Shown: positions 32,787 to 43,124, numbered from the stretch's first letter. The stretch: DNA of 64,000 bases from Flagellimonas ochracea (GCF_009903685.1 NZ_JAAABI010000002.1:806001-870000), one strand, 5' to 3'. Program-made: numbers and translations. Notes: a model not told the origin generated them from the letters alone.

Positions 32787-34961
32787 ATGAAAAAGAATTT
32801 CATCTTGGCACTTTTAATCATGCTTATTGCAGTTGCCTCCTGCAGTTTTACGAACAAGTCTTTTGAGAATGATGATAAGGACAAATTGTTGTTGGATTTG
32901 ATTACCTACGTACTGGAGCGGGGGCATTATGAGCCCAAGGATTTAAATGACACTTTCAGCTCCAATGTTTTTGATGATTTCATTGATATTATAGATCCCA
33001 CCAAACGCTATTTTCTTCAAAGCGATATAAGGGAATTTGAGAAATATAGGTTCATGATCGATGATGAGATTAGGAACACCGACATTACTTTTTTCAACGT
33101 GGTGTATCAGCGTTTGATGAAACGTATGGAGGAAGCTAAGGAAATATATAAAGAAGTTTTGGCAGAACCTTTTGACTATACACTTGACGAAACGATTAAT
33201 ATCGATTATGACGATCAAGAGTTTGCTTCCAACAAAAAACAGCTAAAGGAGCGTTGGAGAAAGCAATTGAAGTACAATACGCTGGCAGTTTTCGAGAATA
33301 AAGTGGAAAACAAAATTGTCGAGATTCAACAATCCTCTGGAGACGAAGTGGCATCCGTAAGCTATACCTTTAAGGAAATTCCAACTTCCGTGGACAGGGC
33401 ATTGACAGAAGAAGAAGCTCGCGAAAACACCAGAAACACCTTGGATGAATTCTTTGATTTTGTAGAAGACCTTGAACGAAAGGATTGGTTTGTACAGTAC
33501 ATCAACACCATAGTTGATGAATTTGATCCACATACCTTTTATTTTGCGCCAGATGATAAAGAGAAGTTCGACATTGGGATGTCGGGAAAATTTGAAGGCA
33601 TTGGTGCCCGATTGCAAAAAAAACCTGAGGGAGCCAAAATAGTTGAGATCATATCTGGCGGTCCCGTATGGAGAGAACAAAGTCTCGAAGTGGGCGATGA
33701 GATTCTAAAAGTAGGTCAAAAAGGCGAAGAGCCGATTGACATTGTTGGAATGCGTTTGGATGATGCCATAAAACTGATTAAAGGTCCTAAGGGTACCGTG
33801 GTTACTTTGACAGTAAGAAAAGTGGATGGCACCATTGAAAAGGTTTCTATAACCCGCGATGTGGTTGAGCTTGAAGAATCTTACGCTAAATCAGCTACAA
33901 TCCAGAAGGAAGAAAACAAGTATGGATTGATAAACCTTCCCAAGTTTTATGTGGATTTCGAGGATTATACCGAAAGGAACGCTGCCACGGACGTAGCCAA
34001 GGAAGTAGAGCGTTTGAAAGAAGAGGGAGTTGAAGGCATTGTACTTGATCTAAGGGACAACGGAGGCGGTTCTTTGAAAACAGTTGTCGAAATGGCCGGT
34101 CTCTTCATCAAGGATGGACCGATAGTTCAGGTTAGATCTTCTGGACAACGAAAGGAAGTGCACGAAGACAAGGATGAGCGCATTCAGTGGGATGGACCTT
34201 TGGTAATATTGGTCAACGAGCTTTCCGCATCGGCCTCAGAAATTTTGGCCGCTGCCATGCAAGATTACAAAAGGGCCGTGGTAATTGGAAGCAAGCAGAC
34301 CTTTGGTAAGGGAACCGTTCAGAATGTGATTCCTTTGGACAATATTGTGCGAAGCAACGAACATGGTGATTTGGGAGCTATAAAACTAACCACCCAAAAA
34401 TTCTATAGAATCAATGGTGGGTCCACCCAATTGGAAGGAGTTAAGAGCGATATAGTGATTCCAGACCGTTACAGTTACATTGATTTGGGTGAGCGCGATC
34501 AAGAAAACCCATTGGGTTGGGATAAGATCACACCTGCCGATTATAAAGTATGGGATGGCTATATTGATTTTGAAAGTACCGTCACCAACAGTAAAAAACG
34601 ATTGGCCAACAGCCCTCAGGTTAAAATGATAGAGGAAAATGCAAAATGGCTGAAAGAACAGCAAGATGAAACTGTGATATCTTTGAGCTATGATGCTTAC
34701 GTGCAACGTGGGGAGCAAGCTAAAAAACGTTCTGAAAAATTCAAGAGTTTGAGAGATTATGACTCTGAATTGACATTTCAGTCCCTCAAATATGAAACCG
34801 AACTGTTTACACAGGACTCAGTCTTAAGAGAAAAACGTGATAGATGGCACAAAGAGCTGGCTAAGGATATCTATGTAGAGGAGGCCGTGAATGTATTGAA
34901 GGATCTGCAATTGAACAACATTAAGAGCAACGAGCGCAAGTTGGCCAGTGTAAAAGGATAA
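32787..34961 (+). CDS. tail-specific (carboxy-terminal processing) protease, Prc family
   Basis: I place the start at ATG 32787 because it gives a lipoprotein signal (IMLIAVASC) directly; an upstream TTG at 32766 is unlikely. The 724-residue product has an N-terminal Prc helical domain, a PDZ domain (~255-340; GISGKFEGIGA-like GMSGKFEGIGARL), the S41 core with Ser ~482 in ELSASASEIL and Lys ~508 in TFGKGTVQ, and a C-terminal DUF3340-like region. It degrades or trims periplasmic proteins from their C-terminus. It has its own terminator. Confidence 0.95.
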   Translation: MKKNFILALLIMLIAVASCSFTNKSFENDDKDKLLLDLITYVLERGHYEPKDLNDTFSSNVFDDFIDIIDPTKRYFLQSDIREFEKYRFMIDDEIRNTDITFFNVVYQRLMKRMEEAKEIYKEVLAEPFDYTLDETINIDYDDQEFASNKKQLKERWRKQLKYNTLAVFENKVENKIVEIQQSSGDEVASVSYTFKEIPTSVDRALTEEEARENTRNTLDEFFDFVEDLERKDWFVQYINTIVDEFDPHTFYFAPDDKEKFDIGMSGKFEGIGARLQKKPEGAKIVEIISGGPVWREQSLEVGDEILKVGQKGEEPIDIVGMRLDDAIKLIKGPKGTVVTLTVRKVDGTIEKVSITRDVVELEESYAKSATIQKEENKYGLINLPKFYVDFEDYTERNAATDVAKEVERLKEEGVEGIVLDLRDNGGGSLKTVVEMAGLFIKDGPIVQVRSSGQRKEVHEDKDERIQWDGPLVILVNELSASASEILAAAMQDYKRAVVIGSKQTFGKGTVQNVIPLDNIVRSNEHGDLGAIKLTTQKFYRINGGSTQLEGVKSDIVIPDRYSYIDLGERDQENPLGWDKITPADYKVWDGYIDFESTVTNSKKRLANSPQVKMIEENAKWLKEQQDETVISLSYDAYVQRGEQAKKRSEKFKSLRDYDSELTFQSLKYETELFTQDSVLREKRDRWHKELAKDIYVEEAVNVLKDLQLNNIKSNERKLASVKG

Positions 34962-34984
34962 GACCAATTTTTTCAAATAACTAA

Positions 34985-35012
34985 AAAACCGACCTGGATG
35001 GTCGGTTTTTTT
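34985..35012 (+). terminator. terminator of the Prc-type protease gene
   Basis: AAAACCGACC and GGTCGGTTTT pair perfectly around TGGAT, followed by further T. Confidence 0.9.
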
Positions 35013-35055
35013 AGTTACTAGAGTTGTTTAGTTTTGTACAATCAATCGTATCAAT

Positions 35056-35853
35056 TTGAAGAACAAGATACTTTACACCCTTTTATTTATTATTTGTGTG
35101 GTAGGTTTTTGGATTTTCGAGAACTTTTATACCCCATCCGAATATACTGACCCAAATAATGCAAGGGCCACTGAAGTAGCAACCAATCTTTTGCCTAGCT
35201 CCACCACTGGAGCTGTGGTTAAACATCAACACTATATACTTTCATATAACGAGCCCTATGAACAGGCTGAATGGGTGGCCTACAGACTGGAGAAAACCCA
35301 TTTGACCCATGATGACCGCGAACGACCTCATTTTATTGAAGATCCTTATCTAAAAACAAAGTCTTCGGATTGGAGAAACTATCGCGGTTCTGGATACGAC
35401 CGAGGACATTTGTGTCCGGCAGGAGATCGCCGCTTTTCTGAATACGCCTATAATGAAACGTTCTATACCAGCAATATTGCTCCTCAAGACAGCGATTTTA
35501 ATGCGGGGATTTGGAACCGCTTGGAGCAACAGGTACGCTATTGGTGCAAAAAATATGGAGGGATAACCATCATCACCGGAGGAGTTTTGGAAGAAGGACT
35601 AGAGGAAATCGGTGAGGAAGATGTGGATGTGCCGGAGGCGTTTTACAAAATAGTCATTAGAGGAAATGGCAGTTCAGCAAAAATAGTGGCCTTTCTAATT
35701 CCCCATCGTGAAAGTTCAAAGACATTAAGTTCCTTCTTGGTTTCAGTTGATGAGATAGAAAGAGTGACAGGTATCAATTTTTTCGAAAAACAGCCTCGTT
35801 CGTGGCAGGAAAAATTTGAGTCTGAAATTCTAAGTAAAGATTGGAAATTTTAA
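35056..35853 (+). CDS. DNA/RNA non-specific endonuclease (beta-beta-alpha-metal)
   Basis: TTG at 35056 gives a product of 265 residues starting MKNKILYTLLFIICVVGFW, a membrane anchor or signal; no ATG upstream fits. The catalytic block is SGYDRGHLCPAGDRR with His118 of DRGHL, followed by TSNIAPQDSDFNAGIWNRLE, whose Asn binds the metal. A later ITIITGGVLEEG segment is also typical. It should cut DNA and RNA in the periplasm or at the cell surface, for nutrient use or defence. Its stop overlaps the convergent rodA stop by three bases. Confidence 0.92.
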   Translation: MKNKILYTLLFIICVVGFWIFENFYTPSEYTDPNNARATEVATNLLPSSTTGAVVKHQHYILSYNEPYEQAEWVAYRLEKTHLTHDDRERPHFIEDPYLKTKSSDWRNYRGSGYDRGHLCPAGDRRFSEYAYNETFYTSNIAPQDSDFNAGIWNRLEQQVRYWCKKYGGITIITGGVLEEGLEEIGEEDVDVPEAFYKIVIRGNGSSAKIVAFLIPHRESSKTLSSFLVSVDEIERVTGINFFEKQPRSWQEKFESEILSKDWKF

Positions 35854-37133
35854 ATCCCGTCACGCAATCGGTTGGAGTCCAACTTCAAGAAAATAAAAAG
35901 AAGCATGGTGAAAAAGATCAGTCCTGATCCTCCATAGCTGAAAAAAGGTAGTGGCACACCAATAGTGGGCAAAAGTCCTATTACCATTCCTATGTTTATG
36001 AAGTAATGAAAGAGTAAAATGGAAATGACCCCATACCCATACATCCGGTTAAAATCACTTTTTTGCCTTTCGGCTACCTGGATCAATCGCAAAAAGAATA
36101 CGGTAAAAAGAAGAATAACAGTGCCTGTGCCTACAAAACCCCATTCTTCACCTACTGAGCTAAAGATGTAATCTGTATGCTGTTCCGGAACAAAATCCCC
36201 TTTGGTGCGTGTCCCTTCCAAAAATCCTTTCCCAAAAAAACCGCCAGATTCGATTGCTTTCTCAGATTGATAGGTATTATACCCTATGGTTTTCCGAATT
36301 TCTTCCAATTTGTTCTCATCCTTTTCCAAACTTAGCCATAGAGCAAACCGATCACGGTGACGTTGTTCAAAGACATTGTCATATACAAAATCCACGGAAA
36401 GAGAATACAGCACAGCGATAACTATAACACCTAAAACCGGGATGAATGGAATTTTTGTGGATGCTTTTTTAAACGTGTACACCAAAACGGTCAACACTAT
36501 CAAACCGATGGCCACCCATACGGTTCCAAACATAAGAGTTGTAGCGAACAGAATTACCAAGAATAACAAAATGGCTAAATAATATAAAGGCAGGCCTTCC
36601 CTAAAAAGGACAAAAAAGAGCGAAAAATAAATTAAGGCGCTGCCAGGGTCGGGTTGGGGCAGAATTAAAAACGCGGGAATCAAAATAATAATAATGGCAT
36701 ACAGCTGATGCCTAGGTTTTTTGATATCAGTTTGAATATCACTCAAAAATTTGGCAAGGGCTAGAGCTGTTGCCACCTTTGCCAATTCTGAGGGCTGCAG
36801 GTTGAAAAAGCCAAGGTCATACCATGAAGTGGCTCCAGCAATAGTTTTTCCAAACAAGAAAAGCCCCAACAACAAAACGAGGGATATGATATAAAAAATG
36901 GAAGAAAAGCGCTCAAAAAAGTTTGTTTCTATAAAAAGGACCAGCAGTATTCCCAAACCCGCCAAGCCTATAAAAAAAAGCTGTTTACCATAGAGGGTAG
37001 AAAAATCAAAAATGGAAACATTGGGGTCACTTAGTGTAGTGGAATAAATATTGACCCACCCGATGAGAACCAAAAGTGCATAAAGGAATACGGTAAGCCA
37101 GTCTATTCTGCCAAAGAGTCCCCTACCAGACAT
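35850..37133 (-). CDS. rodA: rod-shape glycosyltransferase RodA (SEDS family)
   Basis: The 427-residue polytopic protein polymerises peptidoglycan glycan strands for cell elongation. SEDS blocks: IAGATSWYDLGFFNLQPSEL (~95-114), LPQPDPGSALIY, EQHTDYIFSSVGEEWGFVG and LPTIGVPLPFFSYGGSGLI near the C-terminus. It overlaps the end of mrdA by 11 bases and is last in the mreB-mreC-mreD-mrdA-rodA series. It works as a pair with PBP2. Confidence 0.96.
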   Translation of the reverse strand: MSGRGLFGRIDWLTVFLYALLVLIGWVNIYSTTLSDPNVSIFDFSTLYGKQLFFIGLAGLGILLVLFIETNFFERFSSIFYIISLVLLLGLFLFGKTIAGATSWYDLGFFNLQPSELAKVATALALAKFLSDIQTDIKKPRHQLYAIIIILIPAFLILPQPDPGSALIYFSLFFVLFREGLPLYYLAILLFLVILFATTLMFGTVWVAIGLIVLTVLVYTFKKASTKIPFIPVLGVIVIAVLYSLSVDFVYDNVFEQRHRDRFALWLSLEKDENKLEEIRKTIGYNTYQSEKAIESGGFFGKGFLEGTRTKGDFVPEQHTDYIFSSVGEEWGFVGTGTVILLFTVFFLRLIQVAERQKSDFNRMYGYGVISILLFHYFINIGMVIGLLPTIGVPLPFFSYGGSGLIFFTMLLFIFLKLDSNRLRDGI

Positions 37134-38991
37134 ACTCGTTTATCTTGAAAGGTTCGCCACTATATGGTTTGGCGTATTCATGTTCCAAGGTCTTCTCCAG
37201 CATCCGCTTCTCCAAATCCTTTCTAGTGATTTCTCCCTTAATGTATTTTTCAATTAATAATGAAGCAATATGGCCTGCATAGCGTGCCCCATAATATCCA
37301 TTTTCAATATAAACAGCTATAGCAATTTTGGGATTTTCAACAGGGGCAAAGGCCACAAAAACGGAATGGTCCGTAAGCTGCATGCGCTCACCGTTTATTC
37401 GGACAAAGTTTTCTACCGTACCTGTTTTTCCTGCAATTTCAATTTCCGGAACTTGAAGCCATTTTGCGGTACCATACTTATACACATTGGCCATACCTTC
37501 CACAACAGGCTCAAAATGTTTTCGATCTATGGTGGTGTAGTTGGGTTCGGTAAATTTTGGATCTATTGATCCTTTGTTCCCAATATTTTTTATCACATGA
37601 GGCGTGTAATAATATCCACGATTAGCAATGGCTGCTGTCATGTTGGCCAACTGCAAAGGCGTTGCAGCTACTTCTCCCTGTCCGATGGAATTGGAAATTA
37701 TAAAAGAGGACGCCCATCGGTTATCGCCATAAGCGCGATCATAATATTCTTTACTGGGAATTCTTCCGGGACTTCCCGTAGGGAGGTCGGTACCCAAATA
37801 ATCGCCAAGGCCAAAACTTTTCATGTGCTTTTCCCAAACATCCATACCCTCATCGGTAGTGGCGTATTTAGCATAAATTTTTCTAAAGGTGCCAGCGAAA
37901 TAGGCGTTACATGAACGATAAATACCAGTGTTCATGTCCCTTGTTCCACCACCGCAATGACAACCTCTTAATGTATTGCCCACGTAAAATCCATTATAGC
38001 ATTTAAATTTGGTGGTGGGTTCAATGACCCCTTCTTGTAAGGCCACAAGGGCATTTAATGTTTTAAATGGAGAACCTGGAGAGGGTTGCGCCAATATGGA
38101 ACGGTCCCAAGTGGGTTTGGAAATGGTGTCGTAGTGGAGCTTGCTGTAATTTTTTGAACGTTGTCGACCTACCAATAGGGAGGGATCATAAGTAGGGCCA
38201 GAGATCAAGGCCAAAATTTCCCCTGATTTGGGTTCCAGGGCCACAATTCCGCCCCGTTTTCCGTGCATCAATCTTTCTCCATACTCCTGAAGATTTTTGT
38301 CCAAGGTTATTTGGATTTCTTTTCCTTGTTCTGGAAGTGTATCCAATTTACCTCCCTTATATGGGCCTATATCCCGATTGAAACGGTCTTTTTGGATAAA
38401 TTTCACTCCTTTTCGACCCCTTAATACTTCTTCGTATTGTTTTTCAATTCCTGTACGGCCCTTCAATTCTCCTGCCCTATAGTATAGATTATTCTTAAGG
38501 TCCCATTCGCCTACCTCACTAATATACCCCAACACGTTGGCAGCACTATTGGTTGCATAGTACCGCAATGATCTTTTTTGGATATAGAAACCTTTAAAAT
38601 GCCGCATTTTTTCTTGCAGTCGGGCGTAGTCTTCTTTAGAAAGTTGGTGAATCAAAACTGAAGGAAGCCTGGGAGAGTATGTCCTGGCTTTTTTCATTTT
38701 ATCAATGAAGGTGGTTTTGTTGATTCCCAAAAGACCGCAAAACTCCAAAGTATCCAAAGGCTTTACCTCCCTAGGAATAACCATTACGTCGTAAGCTGGT
38801 TGATTTCCTACAAGTAATTCACCATTCCGGTCATAAATGTAACCGCGTTCAGGATAGTCATAGATAGCTTTTATTGCGGGGTCTTCAAATGTTTGATCGG
38901 GAGAAAAACGAAAAAGCTGCAAATAAGAAAGCCTACCTATAAAGGTGAATCCTATGATAACGATTATGGATGACAACAGGATTTTTTTCAT
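37123..38991 (-). CDS. mrdA: penicillin-binding protein 2
   Basis: The 622-residue transpeptidase has one N-terminal membrane anchor, a dimerisation region (RGYIYDRNGELLVGNQPAYD) and the transpeptidase domain with the active-site tetrad SPFK in AQPSPGSPFKTL, SCN in IYRSCNAYF and KTGT in IAGKTGTVENF. It crosslinks peptidoglycan for elongation together with RodA. A CHCGGGT sequence shortly before the SCN motif adds unusual cysteines. It follows mreD by 55 bases. Confidence 0.96.
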   Translation of the reverse strand: MKKILLSSIIVIIGFTFIGRLSYLQLFRFSPDQTFEDPAIKAIYDYPERGYIYDRNGELLVGNQPAYDVMVIPREVKPLDTLEFCGLLGINKTTFIDKMKKARTYSPRLPSVLIHQLSKEDYARLQEKMRHFKGFYIQKRSLRYYATNSAANVLGYISEVGEWDLKNNLYYRAGELKGRTGIEKQYEEVLRGRKGVKFIQKDRFNRDIGPYKGGKLDTLPEQGKEIQITLDKNLQEYGERLMHGKRGGIVALEPKSGEILALISGPTYDPSLLVGRQRSKNYSKLHYDTISKPTWDRSILAQPSPGSPFKTLNALVALQEGVIEPTTKFKCYNGFYVGNTLRGCHCGGGTRDMNTGIYRSCNAYFAGTFRKIYAKYATTDEGMDVWEKHMKSFGLGDYLGTDLPTGSPGRIPSKEYYDRAYGDNRWASSFIISNSIGQGEVAATPLQLANMTAAIANRGYYYTPHVIKNIGNKGSIDPKFTEPNYTTIDRKHFEPVVEGMANVYKYGTAKWLQVPEIEIAGKTGTVENFVRINGERMQLTDHSVFVAFAPVENPKIAIAVYIENGYYGARYAGHIASLLIEKYIKGEITRKDLEKRMLEKTLEHEYAKPYSGEPFKINEYVW

Positions 38992-39046
38992 GGATGTACA
39001 AATTTAGGGCTCCCGACCTATTTAGCTTAACGAAAGATGAACTTTT

Positions 39047-39553
39047 TTATTCGCTTGGGGGACTAAAAAGTGAGCTAAAAAGCACACATAATATCAAAGT
39101 TACCATACCAACAGCAAATACTCTTTTCAAAATAAGCAAAAGATGTGATAAGCTCAATATCTCCAAAGAAAAGAAAACAACATGGTGCAATAGCACCACC
39201 AATCCCAAAAAGGTGACCCGTTGTACTTTGGTCGTATTCTTAAAACTAAAATTTTGAAACTCATAGTTTATTCCAAAGCAGAAACGCATGATCACCGGCC
39301 TTGCATAGGCCACGGTAAGTGATGCGATAGCGTGCAAAGCTAAAGTATCTGAAAAAACATCGATAATGAAACCCAACAGAAAAGCAATGAGCATAAAAAG
39401 GGCCCTATTGCCCTTAATCGGGTACCAATAAAAGAATACAACATATACCATGGGGTTGATATAGCCTAAAAAACCTAGCGTGTTGAAGATGAGAACCTGG
39501 GCCAGGACCAACAACACAAACCGAACAATATTGACTGCTACTACACTATTCAT
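39047..39553 (-). CDS. mreD: rod shape-determining protein MreD
   Basis: A 168-residue protein with about five membrane helices, ending LSHLLLILKRVFAVGMVTL then a short tail. The sequence of MreD is poorly conserved, but DVFSDTLALHAIASLTVAYARP, with Asp and Gly/Ser residues inside a helix, and the position between mreC and mrdA make the call firm. It overlaps mreC by 8 bases. Confidence 0.9.
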   Translation of the reverse strand: MNSVVAVNIVRFVLLVLAQVLIFNTLGFLGYINPMVYVVFFYWYPIKGNRALFMLIAFLLGFIIDVFSDTLALHAIASLTVAYARPVIMRFCFGINYEFQNFSFKNTTKVQRVTFLGLVVLLHHVVFFSLEILSLSHLLLILKRVFAVGMVTLILCVLFSSLFSPPSE

Positions 39554-40361
39554 CCAAAGTTATTGACTCTAAGGTTTTGACTTCGTCCTGATTTTTGTTC
39601 TTGATCAAATACACATTTTTTACGTTGGCCATATCATTGAAAAGTTCCACATCAATATTGTAAAAGCTTTTCGATGTATTTAAATCATACTTCTTAATGA
39701 CCCCAATAGGGATGTTCTCGGGAAAAATGCTGGACATTGCTCCTGTAACAATCGTATCACCAACCACCAAAGGCACCAATCGGGGAATGTCTACCAGTTG
39801 AACTATCCTATAATCTTCGGCATTCCAAACAAGGGAACCAAAATAGTTGGTGTTCTTAATTTTTGCATTGATGTTGGATTTGGTGTTCAAAACACTTTGG
39901 ACCGTTGCAAAATTGTTGGATACATTTTCCACTATACCTAAAATTCCCTTGGTTGTAATTACTCCCATATCCTGCGTCACACTATCCTTTTTACCGCGGT
40001 CTAGAGTCAGATAATTTCTAGGAGATGCAAAACTGTTCTTAACAAGTTGGGCACTCATCACTTCAAAATCGATGGAAGCTGTATCTAAAGTCTGGGCATT
40101 CGAAGTCTTTATGTTGAAAAGCATCCTACGCAGTTGCTCATTTTCTTTTACCAATCTTTGGTTTTCCTCCTTTAGCCCAAAATAGGATGAAATTTTGGCC
40201 CCTGTTTGATAAACATTTCCAGTTAGCCATTTGGAGGAGTTAAAAAATTTAGATTGATGATAGGAGTGGGACCGTACTGTAATGATCAACGAAAACAACG
40301 CGAGAAATCCATAAAGAAAAGCATTTCGGTAATGAAGAATAAAATTGATGATGCGTTGCAT
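39546..40361 (-). CDS. mreC: rod shape-determining protein MreC
   Basis: The 271-residue periplasmic scaffold has one N-terminal membrane helix (~10-28), a coiled coil (LKEENQRLVKENEQLRRML, ~64-82) and the double beta-barrel domain, with NYLTLDRGKKDSVTQDMGVI, GILGIVENVSNNFATVQSVL and VVGDTIVTGAMSSIFPENIP as family blocks. It links MreB to the RodA/PBP2 synthase. It overlaps mreD and follows mreB by 56 bases. Confidence 0.95.
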   Translation of the reverse strand: MQRIINFILHYRNAFLYGFLALFSLIITVRSHSYHQSKFFNSSKWLTGNVYQTGAKISSYFGLKEENQRLVKENEQLRRMLFNIKTSNAQTLDTASIDFEVMSAQLVKNSFASPRNYLTLDRGKKDSVTQDMGVITTKGILGIVENVSNNFATVQSVLNTKSNINAKIKNTNYFGSLVWNAEDYRIVQLVDIPRLVPLVVGDTIVTGAMSSIFPENIPIGVIKKYDLNTSKSFYNIDVELFNDMANVKNVYLIKNKNQDEVKTLESITLDE

Positions 40362-40417
40362 GTCATCTAAATTAGAAAGAAGGCTTTAAGTAGGATGGCA
40401 AAATCCAGTGGCCTACG

Positions 40418-41446
40418 CTATTTGATCAAAATGCTCTTATAGCGTTCCAGATTTTTAAGTGCTATTCCAGTTCCACGGACCACAGCCCTCAATGGATCTT
40501 CGGCAATATAAACCGGTAGATCGGTCTTTTGGGACAATCTTCGGTCCAATCCCCTTAGCATAGATCCGCCACCCGCCAAATAAATACCAGTGTTGTAAAT
40601 ATCGGCTGCAAGCTCTGGTGGAGTTTGGGACAACGTTTCCATTACCGCATCTTCCACCCTTAAGATACTTTTATCAAGTGCTTTGGCTATTTCACGATAA
40701 GAAACATGCACTTGTTTGGGTTTGCCCGTCAAAAGATCACGTCCTTGTATGGATTTATCATCTGGAGGCGATTTCAAATCCTCGGTAGCAGAACCAATTT
40801 CAATCTTAATGGCCTCCGCAGTGCTCTCACCTACATAAAGGTTGTGCTGGGTGCGCATGTAATAGATGATGTCATTGGTGAACACGTCTCCCGCAATTTT
40901 AACAGACTTGTCGCAAACAATACCTCCCAATGCAATTACTGCTATCTCGGTGGTACCGCCCCCTATGTCCACGATCATATTTCCCTTGGGCTGCATAATG
41001 TCCAGGCCAATACCAATTGCTGCTGCCATAGGCTCATGGATAAGGTACACTTCCTTCCCATTTACACGCTCTGCGGATTCACGGACGGCTCGCATTTCAA
41101 CCTCGGTAATGCCCGATGGAATACAAATCACCATCCGTAATGCCGGTGGGAACCATTTTTTCTTTAAGGCCGGAATATTCTTGATGAACATATTGATCAT
41201 CTTCTCCGAGGCATCAAAGTCTGCGATTACCCCATCTTTCAAAGGCCTAATGGTTTTTATGTTTTCATGGGTCTTCCCCTGCATCATATTAGCCTCTCTA
41301 CCCACTGCAATAATTTTCCCGGATATACGGTCCCTCGCCACAATGGATGGGCTGTCCACAACCACTTTGTCCATGTGGATGATCAGGGTGTTTGCAGTTC
41401 CGAGGTCAATGGCTATTTCCTCGGTCATGAAATCAAAAAATCCCAT
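40418..41446 (-). CDS. mreB: rod shape-determining actin MreB
   Basis: The 342-residue actin homologue shows phosphate 1 (AIDLGTANTLI), the RPLKDGVIADF block, phosphate 2 (MIVDIGGGTTEIAVIALGG) and the adenosine motif (YLAGGGSMLRGLD). It forms membrane-bound filaments that guide the elongation complex. On the minus strand a near-consensus -7 sequence TAATTTTTG lies 20-30 bases upstream, so it may have its own promoter even though purH is only 53 bases away. Confidence 0.98.
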   Translation of the reverse strand: MGFFDFMTEEIAIDLGTANTLIIHMDKVVVDSPSIVARDRISGKIIAVGREANMMQGKTHENIKTIRPLKDGVIADFDASEKMINMFIKNIPALKKKWFPPALRMVICIPSGITEVEMRAVRESAERVNGKEVYLIHEPMAAAIGIGLDIMQPKGNMIVDIGGGTTEIAVIALGGIVCDKSVKIAGDVFTNDIIYYMRTQHNLYVGESTAEAIKIEIGSATEDLKSPPDDKSIQGRDLLTGKPKQVHVSYREIAKALDKSILRVEDAVMETLSQTPPELAADIYNTGIYLAGGGSMLRGLDRRLSQKTDLPVYIAEDPLRAVVRGTGIALKNLERYKSILIK

Positions 41447-41499
41447 AAAAACTTCAGTTTTTGGAGTTAGCGCAAAAATTATCGGCTAATGTACTAAAA

Positions 41500-43032
41500 T
41501 TAATGCTTAAAATGTCTTGTGCCCGTCATTACCATAGCAATTCCATTTTCGTTGCAATAATCGATGCTCAATTGGTCCTTAATGGATCCACCAGGTTGGA
41601 TTACACTTTTTATTCCTGCTTTGTGGGCAATCTCCACACAATCTGGAAAAGGGAAAAAAGCATCGCTGGCCATTACGGCACCTTCCAAATCAAAGTTAAA
41701 GGATTTGGCCTTATGGATGGCCTGGTTCAGAGCATCAACACGTGAGGTTTGTCCTGTGCCACTGGCACACAATTGTTTGTTCTTGGCCAGAACAATGGTA
41801 TTGCTCTTGGTGTGTTTACACAATTTGGAGGCGAACAAAAGATCTTCAATTTCCGATGGGGACGGCTTTTTAGCAGTTACATTGTTCAAATCTTCCTTGG
41901 AATCGGTTTTAAAATCCTTGTCTTGCACCAAAATCCCGTTCAGGCAGGTTCGTACCAAAGTTTCGGGTAATGCAACATCATTTTGAACAAGGATAATGCG
42001 GTTCTTTTTTCCTTTGAGGACTTCTAGCGCTCCTTCTGAATAGCTCGGGGCAATGACTACTTCACAAAATAATTTGTGGATTTCCTCAGCGGTTTCCACA
42101 TCTATTTCAATGTTGGAGATCAGTATACCACCAAAGGCTGAAACAGGATCACCTGCCAAGGCATCCAAATAAGCTTGTTTTATGGTAGCTCGAGTTGCCA
42201 AACCACAAGCATTGTTGTGTTTCAATATGGCAAAGGTAGGATTATCCTCCTTAAATTCTCCCATCAAATTGACCGCGGCATCCACATCCAAAAGATTGTT
42301 GTACGAAAGTTCCTTGCCATGAAGTTTGGTGAACATTGCATCAAAATCCCCGAAGAAAAATCCTCTTTGATGAGGATTTTCACCATAGCGCAGCACTTTT
42401 CCTTTGGTCTCACTGATTTTCAAAACGGTCTCGCCTTTATCTTTATTAAAATAATTGAAAATGGCCGTGTCGTAATGTGAGGAGACATTAAATGCCTTCG
42501 CTGCGAAACGCTTTCTGTCTTCCAAGGTAGTAGTGCCGTTTCCTTCGGAAATTACATTCAAGAAACTTTCATAATCTTCCATGGAGGATACACAGAGCAC
42601 ATCCTTGAAGTTTTTGGCAGCAGCCCTGATCAGGGAAATCCCTCCAATATCAATTTTTTCAATGATATCCTGTTCGGAAGCTCCAGTGGCCACTGTTTTT
42701 TCAAAAGGATAAAGATCTACTATTACGATGTCCAACTGTGGAATATTGAACTCATCCATTTGGGCCACGTCGCTTTCGTTGTCCTGTCTATTTAAAATAC
42801 CACCAAACACTTTTGGGTGTAGTGTCTTGACCCGTCCTCCCAAAATGGAGGGGTAGCTGGTAACTTCCTCAACGGGTACAACTTCAATACCCAAATCCCG
42901 TATAAATTTTTCGGTCCCCCCAGTAGAATAGAGGGTGACTCCGAGTTCGTCCAATTTTTTTACAATGGGTTCAAGGCCGTCTTTGTGAAATACAGAAATT
43001 AATGCGGCTGAGGCTTTTTTGGCAATGTTCAT
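41500..43032 (-). CDS. purH: bifunctional AICAR transformylase / IMP cyclohydrolase
   Basis: The 510-residue enzyme completes IMP synthesis. The N-terminal MGS-like cyclohydrolase domain (~1-190) shows LYSTGGTEKFIRDLG, GGRVKTLHPKVFGGIL and DLYPFEKTVA. The transformylase domain has RYGENPHQRGFFFG (~223), LLDVDAAVNLMGEF, AILKHNNACGLA (~270, with the catalytic Lys-His), SDAFFPFPD and GGSIKD near the C-terminus. The end TGTRHFKH is typical. It precedes mreB on the same strand. Confidence 0.97.
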   Translation of the reverse strand: MNIAKKASAALISVFHKDGLEPIVKKLDELGVTLYSTGGTEKFIRDLGIEVVPVEEVTSYPSILGGRVKTLHPKVFGGILNRQDNESDVAQMDEFNIPQLDIVIVDLYPFEKTVATGASEQDIIEKIDIGGISLIRAAAKNFKDVLCVSSMEDYESFLNVISEGNGTTTLEDRKRFAAKAFNVSSHYDTAIFNYFNKDKGETVLKISETKGKVLRYGENPHQRGFFFGDFDAMFTKLHGKELSYNNLLDVDAAVNLMGEFKEDNPTFAILKHNNACGLATRATIKQAYLDALAGDPVSAFGGILISNIEIDVETAEEIHKLFCEVVIAPSYSEGALEVLKGKKNRIILVQNDVALPETLVRTCLNGILVQDKDFKTDSKEDLNNVTAKKPSPSEIEDLLFASKLCKHTKSNTIVLAKNKQLCASGTGQTSRVDALNQAIHKAKSFNFDLEGAVMASDAFFPFPDCVEIAHKAGIKSVIQPGGSIKDQLSIDYCNENGIAMVMTGTRHFKH

Positions 43033-43064
43033 TTGGTGTCTTAAAAATCAGGTTCTTAAGCACA

Positions 43065-43072
43065 CAAAAGTA
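43065..43072 (-). promoter_or_regulatory. putative -7 promoter element of purH
   Basis: TACTTTTG on the minus strand matches TAnnTTTG; it lies 32 bases before the purH ATG. A TTTA about 20 bases further upstream may be the weak -33 partner. Confidence 0.45.
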
Positions 43073-43124
43073 ATTTTTTTGTCACTATTAAATAAGATGG
43101 GTTATCAACAAAATGGCATAAGTT

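Noticed and set aside
40706..41489. Long plus-strand frames (144 and 207 codons) across mreB
   Set aside because: They are antisense shadows of the strongly conserved mreB gene.
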